Source: Hominisplanchenecus faecis
GTDB lineage: Bacteria; Bacillota; Clostridia; Lachnospirales; Lachnospiraceae
Assembly: GCF_020687205.1 (NCBI RefSeq)
Contig: NZ_JAJEQE010000002.1
Span: 62,001 to 126,000, forward strand
Direction: 5' to 3'
DNA length: 64,000 nt
The notes beneath the pieces were generated by a model. It worked only from the letters and a program-made list of their open reading frames with translations, made no database searches and had not been told where the DNA came from. Position numbers and translations under genes: made by a program. Of this stretch, positions 9,384-18,269 are shown piece by piece. Position 1 is the first letter of the stretch, and every line of letters starts with the position of its first letter.

Positions 9384-10232
9384 ATGAGCAATATCAAAGA
9401 AGCAGAAGAACAGACCGGTATCAGTCGTGCAAATATCCGGTACTACGAAAAGATGGGCCTGCTGCAGCCAAAGCGAAATGAGAAGAATGGATATCGTGAA
9501 TATAGGCCGGAAGATATAAAGCGGATTCTTCAGATTAAGATTTTACGGAAGCTGGATGTTCCGATTGAGGAGATTAAAGATACCTTTGATCGTCCTGAAA
9601 TGTTTGGTAAGGTGATCCAAAAGCAGAAGGAAAGATTGGAAAAGCAGAGAGCGGAGCTGACGGATGCGATTGATTTCTGCGAAGAGATTAAAGAGGAAAA
9701 TCTCGGAGAGTTTGATCCACAGTACTATTTGAAGAAAATGGATGAAAAGGAAAAGAAAGGTGCCGTTTTTGCGGATTTGCTGAATGATTTCAAAAAAGTA
9801 TCGAAAGCAGAAGCAGAGGCACGCTTCTCTTTCAGGCCGGATACCATGTGCATGAATCCGGAAGAATTTGAAGAAGCATTATTGCAGTATGCCTCTGAAA
9901 AAGGAATGAAGATTGTGATAACAAAAAAAGGAATGTATCCGGAATTTACGTTGGATGGAATTCCCTATACTGCTTACCGGCACTTTTCACGTTTTGGTGC
10001 GATAATAGAATGTGAGACAACAAATGCAAAAACAGCAGAACATGAAATGTCGCCGAAGCGTTATCACATGTTTAAATGGCTGCATCGGATGGAACTGCCG
10101 ACGTTTCTTCTGATCTTGATACTGGTATTATTTGTACGCAGCGTTGAGGGATTCGTTTTGGCAATGATTTTTTATGCTATCTGTGGAATTGTGGCATATT
10201 CCAGATATTTTGATTATACGAGAAATTCCTGA
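9384..10232 (+). CDS. MerR family regulator with C-terminal membrane segments
   Basis: A 282-residue regulator. The first 70 residues form a MerR winged helix (TGISRANIRYYEKMGLL, then NGYREYRPEDI), followed by a dimerisation coil to about residue 105. The middle has no cysteine metal site and no recognised ligand domain. The last 45 residues hold two hydrophobic helices (about 238-254 and 256-273), so the protein is probably tied to the inner membrane, which is rare for MerR proteins. The ATG at 9384 has GAGGAGAGG at a good distance. Its own promoter has the 19-bp MerR spacing. The inducer and any other targets are unknown. Confidence 0.85.
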   Translation: MSNIKEAEEQTGISRANIRYYEKMGLLQPKRNEKNGYREYRPEDIKRILQIKILRKLDVPIEEIKDTFDRPEMFGKVIQKQKERLEKQRAELTDAIDFCEEIKEENLGEFDPQYYLKKMDEKEKKGAVFADLLNDFKKVSKAEAEARFSFRPDTMCMNPEEFEEALLQYASEKGMKIVITKKGMYPEFTLDGIPYTAYRHFSRFGAIIECETTNAKTAEHEMSPKRYHMFKWLHRMELPTFLLILILVLFVRSVEGFVLAMIFYAICGIVAYSRYFDYTRNS

Positions 10233-10244
10233 GAACAATCCGTA

Positions 10245-10282
10245 GGCATCATAGTTGGGGACTTTTGACACCCACATCATAA
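10245..10282. repeat. 38-bp intergenic repeat, copy 1
   Basis: This block is 37/38 identical to 31971-32008. Each copy begins and ends with the same heptamer CATCATA (here 10247-10253 and 10275-10281), enclosing a core with GTTGGGG and CCCA. It lies between the MerR gene and the galM promoter. Its origin is unknown. Confidence 0.75.
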
Positions 10283-10290
10283 TTATAAAA

Positions 10291-10320
10291 TTGACAAAAA
10301 ATATAACTCCCTATTATAAT
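10291..10320 (+). promoter_or_regulatory. galM promoter
   Basis: TTGACA at 10291-10296, an 18-base spacer and the consensus TATAAT at 10315-10320, with an A/T-rich stretch upstream. It gives a leader of roughly 75 bases before galM. Confidence 0.8.
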
Positions 10321-10403
10321 GGAGACATCTATCGTGCATTGCAATTTAAAACGGGTAATGTTATACTGAAAACGATAAATTTTCACAGGAGGATTTTGGA
10401 GCA

Positions 10404-11459
10404 ATGGGTATTAAAGTAAGCGAATTTGGAAAAACTTCAAAAGGTAAGATTGCACATATCTATACACTGGTAAATGGAAAAGGTATGGCACTGGAAGTGA
10501 CCGATTATGGTGCAACCATGGTGTCAATCCTTGCTCCGGATGCAAAGGGCAGAAGCAAAGATGTACTGCTTGGATATGATGATGTGCAGGATTATGAGCA
10601 GGGAACCTGTTATTTTGGTGCAATCATCGGAAGAAACGGAAACCGGACAAAAGATGCACAGGTCGTGATTGACGGACATGTGTATCAGATGGAAAAAAAC
10701 GAAGGCGAAAACAATCTTCACAGCGGAAGTGAAGGTTACAGCAATATCATCTGGGATGCGTCCGTAGACGAGGATGGCAACAGTGTAAGTTTCCATCATG
10801 TCGGTGCAGACGGTGAACAGGGACTGCCGGGTACGTTTGATATCACCGTTACTTATACACTGACCATGGAAAACGAAGTGAAGATTCACTACGAAGGAAC
10901 TTCTGATAAAGATACGATTGCCAATATGACTAATCACGGATATTACAATCTGGCAGGACATGCAGCAGGAAAGATCGAAGATCACATTTTATGGCTGGAT
11001 GCAGATGCATTCACACCGGTAGGACAGGGCATGATCCCAACTGGAGAGATCCTTCCGGTTGAGGGAACACCGATGGATTTTCGTGCTGCAAAGAGCATCG
11101 GAGCAGATATTGAGGCAGATTATGAGCAGCTGAAGATTGCCGGCGGATATGACCACAACTATGTACTGAACAACAGCAACGGAACACTCCGTAAGATTGC
11201 GGAAGTAACCGAACCGGAAAGCGGAAGACGTATGGAAGTCTTTTCCGATGCAGTTGGCGTTCAGTTCTATGCAGGTAATTTTGTTGAGAGTATTCCAAAG
11301 GGAAAAGAAGGTGTCGTTTATCAGAAACGCTCCGGTCTCTGCCTTGAAACACAAGGATTCCCGGATGCAACACATCACGAGACGTTTCCGTCTACCGTAC
11401 TGCGTGCCGGTGCAAAATACGAAACGACAACCATTTACTATTTTTCAGCAGTAAAATAA
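10404..11459 (+). CDS. galM: Aldose 1-epimerase (mutarotase)
   Basis: Interconverts the alpha and beta anomers of glucose or galactose, a support step for sugar use. The 351 residues are the usual length. The fold markers are LEVTDYGATMVSI near the start, NRTKDAQ near residue 77, the catalytic histidine in TNHGYYNLAGH, and the catalytic glutamate in LCLETQGFPDATHH. The protein has no signal peptide and acts in the cytoplasm. No other galactose gene is adjacent, so it appears to be a single-gene unit under its own promoter. AGGAGG at 10387-10392 serves the ATG. Confidence 0.95.
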   Translation: MGIKVSEFGKTSKGKIAHIYTLVNGKGMALEVTDYGATMVSILAPDAKGRSKDVLLGYDDVQDYEQGTCYFGAIIGRNGNRTKDAQVVIDGHVYQMEKNEGENNLHSGSEGYSNIIWDASVDEDGNSVSFHHVGADGEQGLPGTFDITVTYTLTMENEVKIHYEGTSDKDTIANMTNHGYYNLAGHAAGKIEDHILWLDADAFTPVGQGMIPTGEILPVEGTPMDFRAAKSIGADIEADYEQLKIAGGYDHNYVLNNSNGTLRKIAEVTEPESGRRMEVFSDAVGVQFYAGNFVESIPKGKEGVVYQKRSGLCLETQGFPDATHHETFPSTVLRAGAKYETTTIYYFSAVK

Positions 11460-11540
11460 AAAATCAGGTATTTTATACAAGGACAGGAATATATTTAAAA
11501 AACAGGTAATGGTTCTGAAAAGTAAAAGGAGTGTCCGCAG

Positions 11541-12974
11541 GTGAAAAGGATTGCAAAAAGACAGTTTTTCTTACTTGGATGTGCATCATTGGCTGCAATG
11601 CTCCTGTCCTTGTATGATCGTTATGGGATTGTTTTGACAAGCAGCAGTCGGAGTTTTCTGGCAGAACAGAGTCAGCTTCAGGAACAGGTGCTGAGAGAAA
11701 ACCAGGAAAAAGGCGGAAACCGCAGCACAGGGCAGAGCGGAAAAGAAAGCAAAACAATGGCGGAAAACAAAGCGGGAGCGGAGACAGAAACTGCAGAAAA
11801 GGATGAAAGAATGGCATCAGATGCAAATCCGGACATCCGTGTCCTGCTGTGCAGTGACAATTATGCGAGTGAATACCATGACCGGATCACGATTACGGCA
11901 GATGTGCCGTTTCGGGTGAGCGGACAGGGCACAGAACGGCACTGCCAGGCCGGTGAGCAGGTTGAGCTCACGATGCAAAGCAATGAATTTTTGCAGGGCG
12001 ATCTGGTCTTTACAATGGAAGAAGACGGTGTATTTCAGCTTCCGTATCTGAAACGTGCCGCAGAGTGTCCCTCTTACGAAGGGAGTCTTCATGTGGAGAA
12101 AAGAGAGGAAGGTCTGATCCTGATCAATACGCTTCCGCTGGAAACTTATCTGTGCTATGTGGTTCCAAGTGAAATGCCCTCTTCCTATCCGATCGAGGCG
12201 TTAAAAGCCCAGGCAGTCTGTGCCAGATGTTATGCTATGCTTCAGATGGAGAACAGTCGCTGCGAGGAATTTGGTGCAGATCTGGATGACAGCGTTTCTT
12301 ATCAGGTGTATAATAATATTGGAAAGACGGATGCTGCCGTGCAGGCAGTGCAACAGACTGCCGGGATGGTGATAAAAGAAGACGGGCAGATTGAAAATAC
12401 GCTGTATTATTCAACGTCCTGCGGACTTCGCATGGAGGAGGAAGCTTCCAACGAGGCCGTTTTCTGTGCAGCGATGTCCGGCAGCAGAGCATCCGATGCG
12501 GAGCGTGAAGAATCCTGGTATCGCTGGAATACACTTTTTTCGACAGAGGAACTAAATGCCGCTGCCGAAACGTTTTATCCGGGACAGATCGGGCAGATTT
12601 TAAGCTTAAACGTTTTGAAGCGACTTGAAAATGGAAGGGCAGAAGTGCTGCAGGTCACAGGGACACTTGGGACGGTAGCAATCGAAGGAGAGTATGCGAT
12701 CCGCCAGTTTCTGCGGCCCGGTGATCAGGCTGTGATCTTACAGGATGGAAACACGGCACCAAGTCTTGGACTTCTTCCGAGTGCGTTCTTTTATATTACC
12801 CCACAGTATCAGGGTGGCGTGCTGTCCGGTTTTCTGCTGAATGGAGGGGGATATGGGCACGGGGATGGCATGAGTCAGAATGGTGCAAAACACCTGGCGG
12901 AAGAGGGATGGAGCTGTCAGGAAATTTTGAAGTATTACTATGGAGACGGAGTGGAGATCATATGCGATACGTGA
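11541..12974 (+). CDS. spoIID: SpoIID-like spore peptidoglycan lytic enzyme
   Basis: A lytic transglycosylase of the SpoIID/LytB family, needed in engulfment of the forespore in spore formers. The 477 residues are longer than the Bacillus protein (about 340) because a polar, Glu/Lys-rich linker of about 80 residues follows the N-terminal membrane anchor (about residues 8-28). The SpoIID domain includes PLETYLCYVVPSEMPSSYP, whose glutamate in SEMPSS matches the catalytic residue known for the family, then ALKAQAVCARCYA. The C-terminus has GGGYGHGDGMSQNGA, the family end motif. It starts with GTG after AAAGGAGTG. The YihY gene begins inside its last codons, so the two are translationally coupled. 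Confidence 0.9.
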   Translation: MKRIAKRQFFLLGCASLAAMLLSLYDRYGIVLTSSSRSFLAEQSQLQEQVLRENQEKGGNRSTGQSGKESKTMAENKAGAETETAEKDERMASDANPDIRVLLCSDNYASEYHDRITITADVPFRVSGQGTERHCQAGEQVELTMQSNEFLQGDLVFTMEEDGVFQLPYLKRAAECPSYEGSLHVEKREEGLILINTLPLETYLCYVVPSEMPSSYPIEALKAQAVCARCYAMLQMENSRCEEFGADLDDSVSYQVYNNIGKTDAAVQAVQQTAGMVIKEDGQIENTLYYSTSCGLRMEEEASNEAVFCAAMSGSRASDAEREESWYRWNTLFSTEELNAAAETFYPGQIGQILSLNVLKRLENGRAEVLQVTGTLGTVAIEGEYAIRQFLRPGDQAVILQDGNTAPSLGLLPSAFFYITPQYQGGVLSGFLLNGGGYGHGDGMSQNGAKHLAEEGWSCQEILKYYYGDGVEIICDT

Positions 12975-13813
12975 TACAGCTGGTTCGCTGGCTGCTGAGA
13001 TTTATGGATAAAAGTTCAGAGGACAGAGTGGATGCCTATTCGGCACAGTCTGCTTTTTTTATCATTATGGGATTTATTCCCTTTGTGATGTTGCTGCTTA
13101 TTTTGCTCCAGTACACGCCGATGACAAAAGAAGACGTTATGACCTTGTTGAAGGTGATCTTTCCGGAAGGTTTCCATGCGTACCTGGAAACGTTAGTCGG
13201 ATCTGTGTATACAAAATCCACCGCATTGCTCTCTGGAACGGTGATCACAGCAGTCTGGGCGTGCAGCAAGGCCATGATGTCTGTATCCAAAGGACTGAAT
13301 AAGATTTATGACACAAAGATCCGGAAAAATTATTTTCTGGCAAGATTCCGGGCAGCTCTTTATATTATTTTGCTGCTGATATCGCTGATTCTGGCGATGG
13401 GGCTGTTTGTGTTCGGCAATCTGCTGCATGATTATCTTCTGCATTATCTGCCGTGGCTGCGAGCCGTATCCTGGCTGATCATCAGTGCCCGGACGATTGG
13501 AACGATCCTTTTGCTGTGCATGATCTTCTGTGCGATGTATGCGTGGCTTCCGTATAAGAGACAGGATTTCTTTTCTCAGCTTCCGGGAGCAGTGGCCACT
13601 TCTTTTGCCTGGTCGGTGTTTTCCTATGGCTTTTCGGTCTATATCGAATATTCCAAAGGGATGTCAGCAATCTATGGAAGTCTGACAACGGTCGTGATGG
13701 TCATGCTGTGGCTGTATTTCTGTATGTGGCTGCTGTTTATGGGGGCAGAGATCAACTGCTATCTGGAGCAGCCAGAAAAGTTTTCAAAAGATGCAATCGA
13801 AAAAGGGTTGTAA
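12962..13813 (+). CDS. YihY/BrkB family membrane protein
   Basis: A 283-residue integral membrane protein with about six hydrophobic helices. It belongs to the YihY (UPF0761, once called ribonuclease BN) group, shown by the N-terminal SAFFIIMGFIPF, the ALLSGTVITAVWACSKAM region and the C-terminal YGSLTTVVMVMLWLYFCMWLLFMGAEIN stretch. The function is not established; the old RNase BN label is an error known in the literature. The ATG at 12962 overlaps the end of spoIID by 13 bases, with GGAG just before it. The next element is the pheS promoter. Confidence 0.87.
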   Translation: MRYVIQLVRWLLRFMDKSSEDRVDAYSAQSAFFIIMGFIPFVMLLLILLQYTPMTKEDVMTLLKVIFPEGFHAYLETLVGSVYTKSTALLSGTVITAVWACSKAMMSVSKGLNKIYDTKIRKNYFLARFRAALYIILLLISLILAMGLFVFGNLLHDYLLHYLPWLRAVSWLIISARTIGTILLLCMIFCAMYAWLPYKRQDFFSQLPGAVATSFAWSVFSYGFSVYIEYSKGMSAIYGSLTTVVMVMLWLYFCMWLLFMGAEINCYLEQPEKFSKDAIEKGL

Positions 13814-13835
13814 TTTTAAAAATTGATGTTATAAT
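13808..13835 (+). promoter_or_regulatory. Promoter of the pheST T-box transcript
   Basis: TTGTAA at 13808-13813, a 16-base spacer and TATAAT at 13830-13835. The -35 box overlaps the stop codon region of the YihY gene. Confidence 0.65.
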
Positions 13836-13841
13836 GATTTT

Positions 13842-14092
13842 GATTGAAATGCGAAAGGCTTTGAAAGTGCAAAGTAGTTTCCTGTTTCCCGACAGAGAGG
13901 GAGGATCATCGGCTGAAAATCTTCCACGGTACAGACAGAGAGATGAATTTCACACTGGAGCTGCGTTCCTGAAGACAGTAGGGAGCGACGTACTTGTGCG
14001 TTAAACAACATTGAGTGTCTGTCAAATGACAGAAATCAGGGTGGTACCACGGAAAGATCGCTTCGTCCCTATTTTGGGATGGAGCTTTTTTA
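13842..14092 (+). ncRNA. T-box leader, phenylalanine specific
   Basis: A tRNA-sensing leader for the Phe-tRNA synthetase operon. The T-box core AGGGTGGTACCACGG is at 14038-14052. In stem I the specifier loop holds TTC (13949-13951) in the same setting as the leucine codon of the other leader in this window: codon, then AC-x-x-T, then GGAGC. The terminator is GCTTCGTCCC (14060-14069) with GGGATGGAGC (14076-14085) and six Ts. Uncharged tRNA-Phe should favour the antiterminator and so raise pheST expression. The 5' limit is an estimate. Confidence 0.92.
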
Positions 14093-14117
14093 TTTTAATT
14101 TACAAGGAGAATGAGAC

Positions 14118-15155
14118 ATGAAAGACAAACTGCAGGCAATCCGGGAGGAAGCACTGAAACAGATACGCGAGTCAAACAGACTTGATAAACTGAATGAGGT
14201 AAGGGTTTCTTTTCTTGGAAAGAAGGGTGAACTGACTGCTGTATTAAAAGGAATGAAAAATGTAGATCCAAAAGAGCGTCCGTTCGTTGGTCAGATGGTT
14301 AATGAAACGAGAGAAGCGATTGAGGAGTTTTTAGAAGAGACAAAGAAAAAACTGGAAGAAAAAGCACGCGAAGAAAAGATGAAACAGGAAGTCATTGATG
14401 TGACACTTCCGGCAAAGAAGATCAACGTTGGCCATCGTCATCCGAATACAATCGCTCTGGAAGAGGTAGAGCGTATCTTTGTCGGTATGGGATATGAAGT
14501 CGTAGAAGGACCGGAGATCGAGTATGATTTGTACAACTTCGAAAAACTGAACATTCCGGCAAACCATCCGGCAAAAGATGAGCAGGATACATTCTATATC
14601 AATAAAGATATCGTGCTTCGTACCCAGACTTCTCCGGTACAGGCCCGCATTATGGAACAGGGCAAACTGCCGATCCGTATGATCGCACCGGGACGAGTAT
14701 TCCGTTCTGACGAAGTGGATGCAACCCATTCCCCGTCCTTCCATCAGATCGAAGGTCTGGTTGTAGATAAAAATATTACATTTGCAGACCTGAAAGGTAC
14801 TCTGGAAGAGTTCGCAAAACAGCTGTTCGGACCGGAGACAAAGACGAAATTCCGTCCGCATCATTTCCCATTCACAGAGCCGAGTGCGGAAGTTGACGTA
14901 AGCTGCTTCAAATGCGGCGGCAGCGGTGAGATTGAAGGTCATTCCTGCCGTTTCTGTAAAGGTTCCGGCTGGATCGAAATCCTTGGCTGCGGTATGGTTC
15001 ATCCGCATGTATTTGAGATGTGCGGCATTGATCCGGAAGAATATACCGGATTTGCTTTTGGTGTAGGTCTGGAGCGTATTGCACTTCTGAAATATGAAAT
15101 CGATGATATGCGTGAATTATATAAGAACGATATCCGCTTCCTGAAGCAGTTCTAA
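14118..15155 (+). CDS. pheS: Phenylalanine-tRNA ligase alpha subunit
   Basis: The catalytic subunit of the alpha2beta2 synthetase that charges tRNA-Phe. The 345 residues start with a coiled-coil tRNA-binding arm (about 1-90), followed by the class II core: motif 2 is RMIAPGRVFRSDEVDATHSPSFHQIEG and motif 3 is FAFGVGLERIALLKY. A small cysteine module sits inside the core, C263-x2-C266 and C277-x2-C280 with Gly-rich turns, probably a zinc site; it is known from a subset of bacterial PheS. The gene follows the Phe T-box and is 55 bases from pheT. Confidence 0.97.
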   Translation: MKDKLQAIREEALKQIRESNRLDKLNEVRVSFLGKKGELTAVLKGMKNVDPKERPFVGQMVNETREAIEEFLEETKKKLEEKAREEKMKQEVIDVTLPAKKINVGHRHPNTIALEEVERIFVGMGYEVVEGPEIEYDLYNFEKLNIPANHPAKDEQDTFYINKDIVLRTQTSPVQARIMEQGKLPIRMIAPGRVFRSDEVDATHSPSFHQIEGLVVDKNITFADLKGTLEEFAKQLFGPETKTKFRPHHFPFTEPSAEVDVSCFKCGGSGEIEGHSCRFCKGSGWIEILGCGMVHPHVFEMCGIDPEEYTGFAFGVGLERIALLKYEIDDMRELYKNDIRFLKQF

Positions 15156-15210
15156 AAATGCGGATGCGAAACAGAAAATCAACGGAAAGTACAGGAAAGG
15201 AAATATAACC

Positions 15211-17628
15211 ATGAATACATCATTATCTTGGATTAAAGCATATGTTCCAGAGCTGGATGTTACGGCACAGCAGTACACAGATGCCATGACATTATCCGGA
15301 ACAAAAGTAGAAGGATTTGAGCGACTGGATGCAGATCTGGACAAGATCGTCATCGGTCAGATCGATAAAATTGAAAAACATCCGGATGCAGACAAACTGA
15401 TCATCTGTCAGGTCGATATCGGCGAGAAGACGATCCAGATCGTAACCGGTGCTCCGAATGTAAAAGAAGGAGACAAGGTTCCGGTTGTTTTAGATGGCGG
15501 ACGCGTTGCAGGCGGACATGACGGCAAAAAAACACCGGGCGGTATCAAGATCAAAAAAGGAAAACTTCGCGGCATTGAGTCAGATGGTATGATGTGCTCC
15601 ATTGAAGAACTTGGTTCTACCAGAGATATGTATCCGGAAGCACCGGAATACGGCATTTATATCTTCCCGGAAGATGCAGTGGTAGGCGAAAGTGCCATCA
15701 AAGCACTGGGACTGGATGACGTTGTATTTGAATACGAGATCACATCCAACCGTGTAGACTGCTACAGCGTGATCGGTATTGCAAGAGAAGTGGCAGCAAC
15801 TTTCGGAAAAAAATTTGTGCCTCCTGTTGTAAAAAAGACCGGAAATGATGAAGATGCAAACGATTATGTGACCGTTGAAGTGGCAGACAAAGATCTCTGC
15901 CCAAGATACTGTGCACGTGTCGTAAAAAATATCAAGATCGCTCCGTCACCGAAATGGATGCAGAGAAGACTGGCATCAAACGGAATCCGTCCGATCAACA
16001 ACATTGTCGATATCACAAACTATGTAATGGAAGAATACGGCCAGCCGATGCATGCCTATGATTATGATACCCTTGCAGGTCATAAGATCGTGGTCCGCAG
16101 AGCCGAAAACGGCGAAAAATTTACCACACTGGACGGTCAGGAACGTACGATGGATGATTCTGTTCTGATGATCTGTGACGGTGAGAAAGCTGTTGGCATT
16201 GCCGGCATCATGGGCGGTGAGAATTCCATGATCACTGACAATGTAAAGACGATGATGTTTGAGGCTGCATGTTTTGATGGCACCAACATCCGCCTTTCTG
16301 CAAAGAAAATCGGTCTTAGAACCGATGCTTCCGGCAAGTTCGAAAAAGGTCTGGATCCGAACAATGCACAGGCAGCGATCAATCGTGCATGCCAGCTGAT
16401 CGAAGAACTGGGTGCCGGTGAAGTAGTCGGTGGCATGGCAGATGTATACTCCAAACGCAAAGAGCCAGTTCGCGTGAAATTTGAGCCGGAACGCATCAAT
16501 GCACTGCTTGGAACCAATCTGTCCAGCGAACAGATGTTGGATTATCTTGCAAATGTAGAACTTGCCTATGACGAAGAGAGCAATGAAATTATTGCACCGA
16601 CCTTCCGTCATGACATTTTCCGCACCGCAGATATCGCAGAAGAAGTGGCACGTTTCTATGGATATGATAATATCCCGACGACGCTGCCAAAAGGAGAAGC
16701 TACTACAGGTAAACTTCAGTTCCATCACAGAGTAGAAAATGTTGCAAAAGATATCGCAGAATTCTGCGGATTCTCCCAGGGCATGAATTATTCCTTCGAA
16801 AGCCCGAAGGTATTCGACAAACTGCTGATCCCCGAAGATTCTGTACTGCGTCAGGCCATCAGGATCTCCAACCCGCTCGGCGATGATTTCAGCATCATGA
16901 GAACGACTTCCTTAAATGGTATGCTCTCTTCTCTTGGCTATAACTACAGCCACAGAAACAAAGACGTTCGTCTCTATGAACTGGCAAACATTTATCTGCC
17001 GAAAGCACTGCCGCTTACCGAGCTTCCGGATGAGCGTATGCAGTTCACGCTTGGTATGTACGGCAGCGGAGATTTCTTTGTCATGAAAGGTGTCGTAGAA
17101 GAGTTCCTGGAAAAAGCAGGCATGCATAAGATTCCGCAGTACGATCCGAACGCAGGACAGCCATCTTTACATCCGGGCAGACAGGCAAACATCCTCTACG
17201 ACGGAGAAGTGATTGGATTCCTGGGCGAAGTTCATCCACAGGTTCTGGATAATTACGGAATCGGTGAAAAGGCATATGTTGCCGTTCTGGACATGCCGAA
17301 GATCGTGGAAAAAGCTTCCTTCGACCGCAAATACGAAGGTATTCCGAAATTCCCGGCTGTGACACGTGACCTCAGTATGGTGGTTCCGAAACATGTACTT
17401 GCCGGTGAAATCGAAGAGATGATCGTTCAGCGTGGAGGCAAACATCTGGAAAGCTTCAAACTGTTTGATATTTATGAAGGAACTCAGATCAAAGAAGGCT
17501 ATAAATCTATGGCTTATTCTGTGGTATTCCGTGCAAAAGACAAGACCATGGAAGAAGCAGAGATCACTACGGTGATGAAGAAGATCCTCAATGGGCTGGA
17601 AAGCATGGGTATCGAACTTCGTCAGTAA
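15211..17628 (+). CDS. pheT: Phenylalanine-tRNA ligase beta subunit
   Basis: Partner of PheS in tRNA-Phe charging; it carries editing of mischarged Tyr-tRNA and tRNA binding. The 805 residues are the full bacterial form: N-terminal domain, EMAP-type tRNA-binding domain (about 40-150, with HPDADKLIICQVD), B3/B4 editing domain, B5 domain (about 400-475), a class II-like core without a catalytic site, and the C-terminal anticodon-binding FDX-ACB domain (about 710-805, with FPAVTRDLSMVVP). AAAGGAAAT precedes the ATG. It is co-transcribed with pheS under the T-box. Confidence 0.97.
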   Translation: MNTSLSWIKAYVPELDVTAQQYTDAMTLSGTKVEGFERLDADLDKIVIGQIDKIEKHPDADKLIICQVDIGEKTIQIVTGAPNVKEGDKVPVVLDGGRVAGGHDGKKTPGGIKIKKGKLRGIESDGMMCSIEELGSTRDMYPEAPEYGIYIFPEDAVVGESAIKALGLDDVVFEYEITSNRVDCYSVIGIAREVAATFGKKFVPPVVKKTGNDEDANDYVTVEVADKDLCPRYCARVVKNIKIAPSPKWMQRRLASNGIRPINNIVDITNYVMEEYGQPMHAYDYDTLAGHKIVVRRAENGEKFTTLDGQERTMDDSVLMICDGEKAVGIAGIMGGENSMITDNVKTMMFEAACFDGTNIRLSAKKIGLRTDASGKFEKGLDPNNAQAAINRACQLIEELGAGEVVGGMADVYSKRKEPVRVKFEPERINALLGTNLSSEQMLDYLANVELAYDEESNEIIAPTFRHDIFRTADIAEEVARFYGYDNIPTTLPKGEATTGKLQFHHRVENVAKDIAEFCGFSQGMNYSFESPKVFDKLLIPEDSVLRQAIRISNPLGDDFSIMRTTSLNGMLSSLGYNYSHRNKDVRLYELANIYLPKALPLTELPDERMQFTLGMYGSGDFFVMKGVVEEFLEKAGMHKIPQYDPNAGQPSLHPGRQANILYDGEVIGFLGEVHPQVLDNYGIGEKAYVAVLDMPKIVEKASFDRKYEGIPKFPAVTRDLSMVVPKHVLAGEIEEMIVQRGGKHLESFKLFDIYEGTQIKEGYKSMAYSVVFRAKDKTMEEAEITTVMKKILNGLESMGIELRQ

Positions 17629-17643
17629 TCTGGAGAATAACAC

Positions 17644-18258
17644 ATGAAAATGTATATCATACGTCATGGTCAGACCCCCTGGAATGCACATAAGTGCCTC
17701 CAGGGGCGTTCTGACGTTGATTTAAATGAAAATGGGATCTATCTGGCAGAGTTGACCGGAAAGGCACTTCGTGATGTAACGTTTGACATGGCTTTTACCA
17801 GTCCACTGATCCGTGCAAAACACACGGCACAGTGTATCCTTGCCGGAAGAGAGGTCCCGATCATAGAGGATGAGCGTCTGATCGAGATCAGCTTTGGAAT
17901 CTATGAGGGCTGCTGTTATGCAGAAGAAAACCGGCAGGTGCCGCAGCAGTGGATTGAAAACTTCTTCCATGCCCCGCAGGATTATGTGGCAGCACCGGGC
18001 GGGGAAAGTCTGGATGATGTGGAAAAGCGTACCCGGGATTTTATGGAAGATATCTGCAGTCGAAAAGAACTTCAAGATAAGACGATCCTCGTGTCGACGC
18101 ATGGCTGTGCACTTCGCGGACTGCTCAACAGCATAAGAGAAAGCAACCGGGAAGATTACTGGCATGGCGGCGTATCAAAAAACTGTGCCGTGTCGATTGT
18201 AACCTGTAACAGAGGCGAGAAGCCGGTTTTAGTTGAAGAAAATCATATTTATTATTAA
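17644..18258 (+). CDS. Histidine phosphatase family protein (phosphoglycerate mutase-like)
   Basis: A cytoplasmic phosphatase or mutase of 204 residues. The phospho-accepting motif IRHGQTPWN is at the N-terminus, with R and Q in place for the catalytic pocket. A second conserved part is [16 protein letters not shown], and the second catalytic histidine is in [12 protein letters not shown]. The substrate cannot be read from sequence: broad-specificity phosphatase, GpmB-like or alpha-ribazole phosphatase are all possible, and no cobalamin genes are near. The ATG lies 15 bases after pheT, so it likely belongs to the same operon. queA follows after 11 bases. Confidence 0.88.
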   Translation: MKMYIIRHGQTPWNAHKCLQGRSDVDLNENGIYLAELTGKALRDVTFDMAFTSPLIRAKHTAQCILAGREVPIIEDERLIEISFGIYEGCCYAEENRQVPQQWIENFFHAPQDYVAAPGGESLDDVEKRTRDFMEDICSRKELQDKTILVSTHGCALRGLLNSIRESNREDYWHGGVSKNCAVSIVTCNRGEKPVLVEENHIYY

Positions 18259-18269
18259 GGAGTATATAT

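Noticed and set aside
10265-10290. A TTGACA inside repeat copy 1, considered as a promoter
   Set aside because: No -10 box lies at 16-19 bases from it, and copy 2 has TTGATA at the same place; the galM promoter at 10291-10320 is much better.
13036-14011. Short ORFs overlapping the YihY gene and Phe T-box
   Set aside because: They run over the T-box stem I or are antisense to the membrane protein gene, and none has a start site.
15976-16728. A 250-codon open frame on the minus strand
   Set aside because: It is antisense to pheT, with no ribosome site and no family features.
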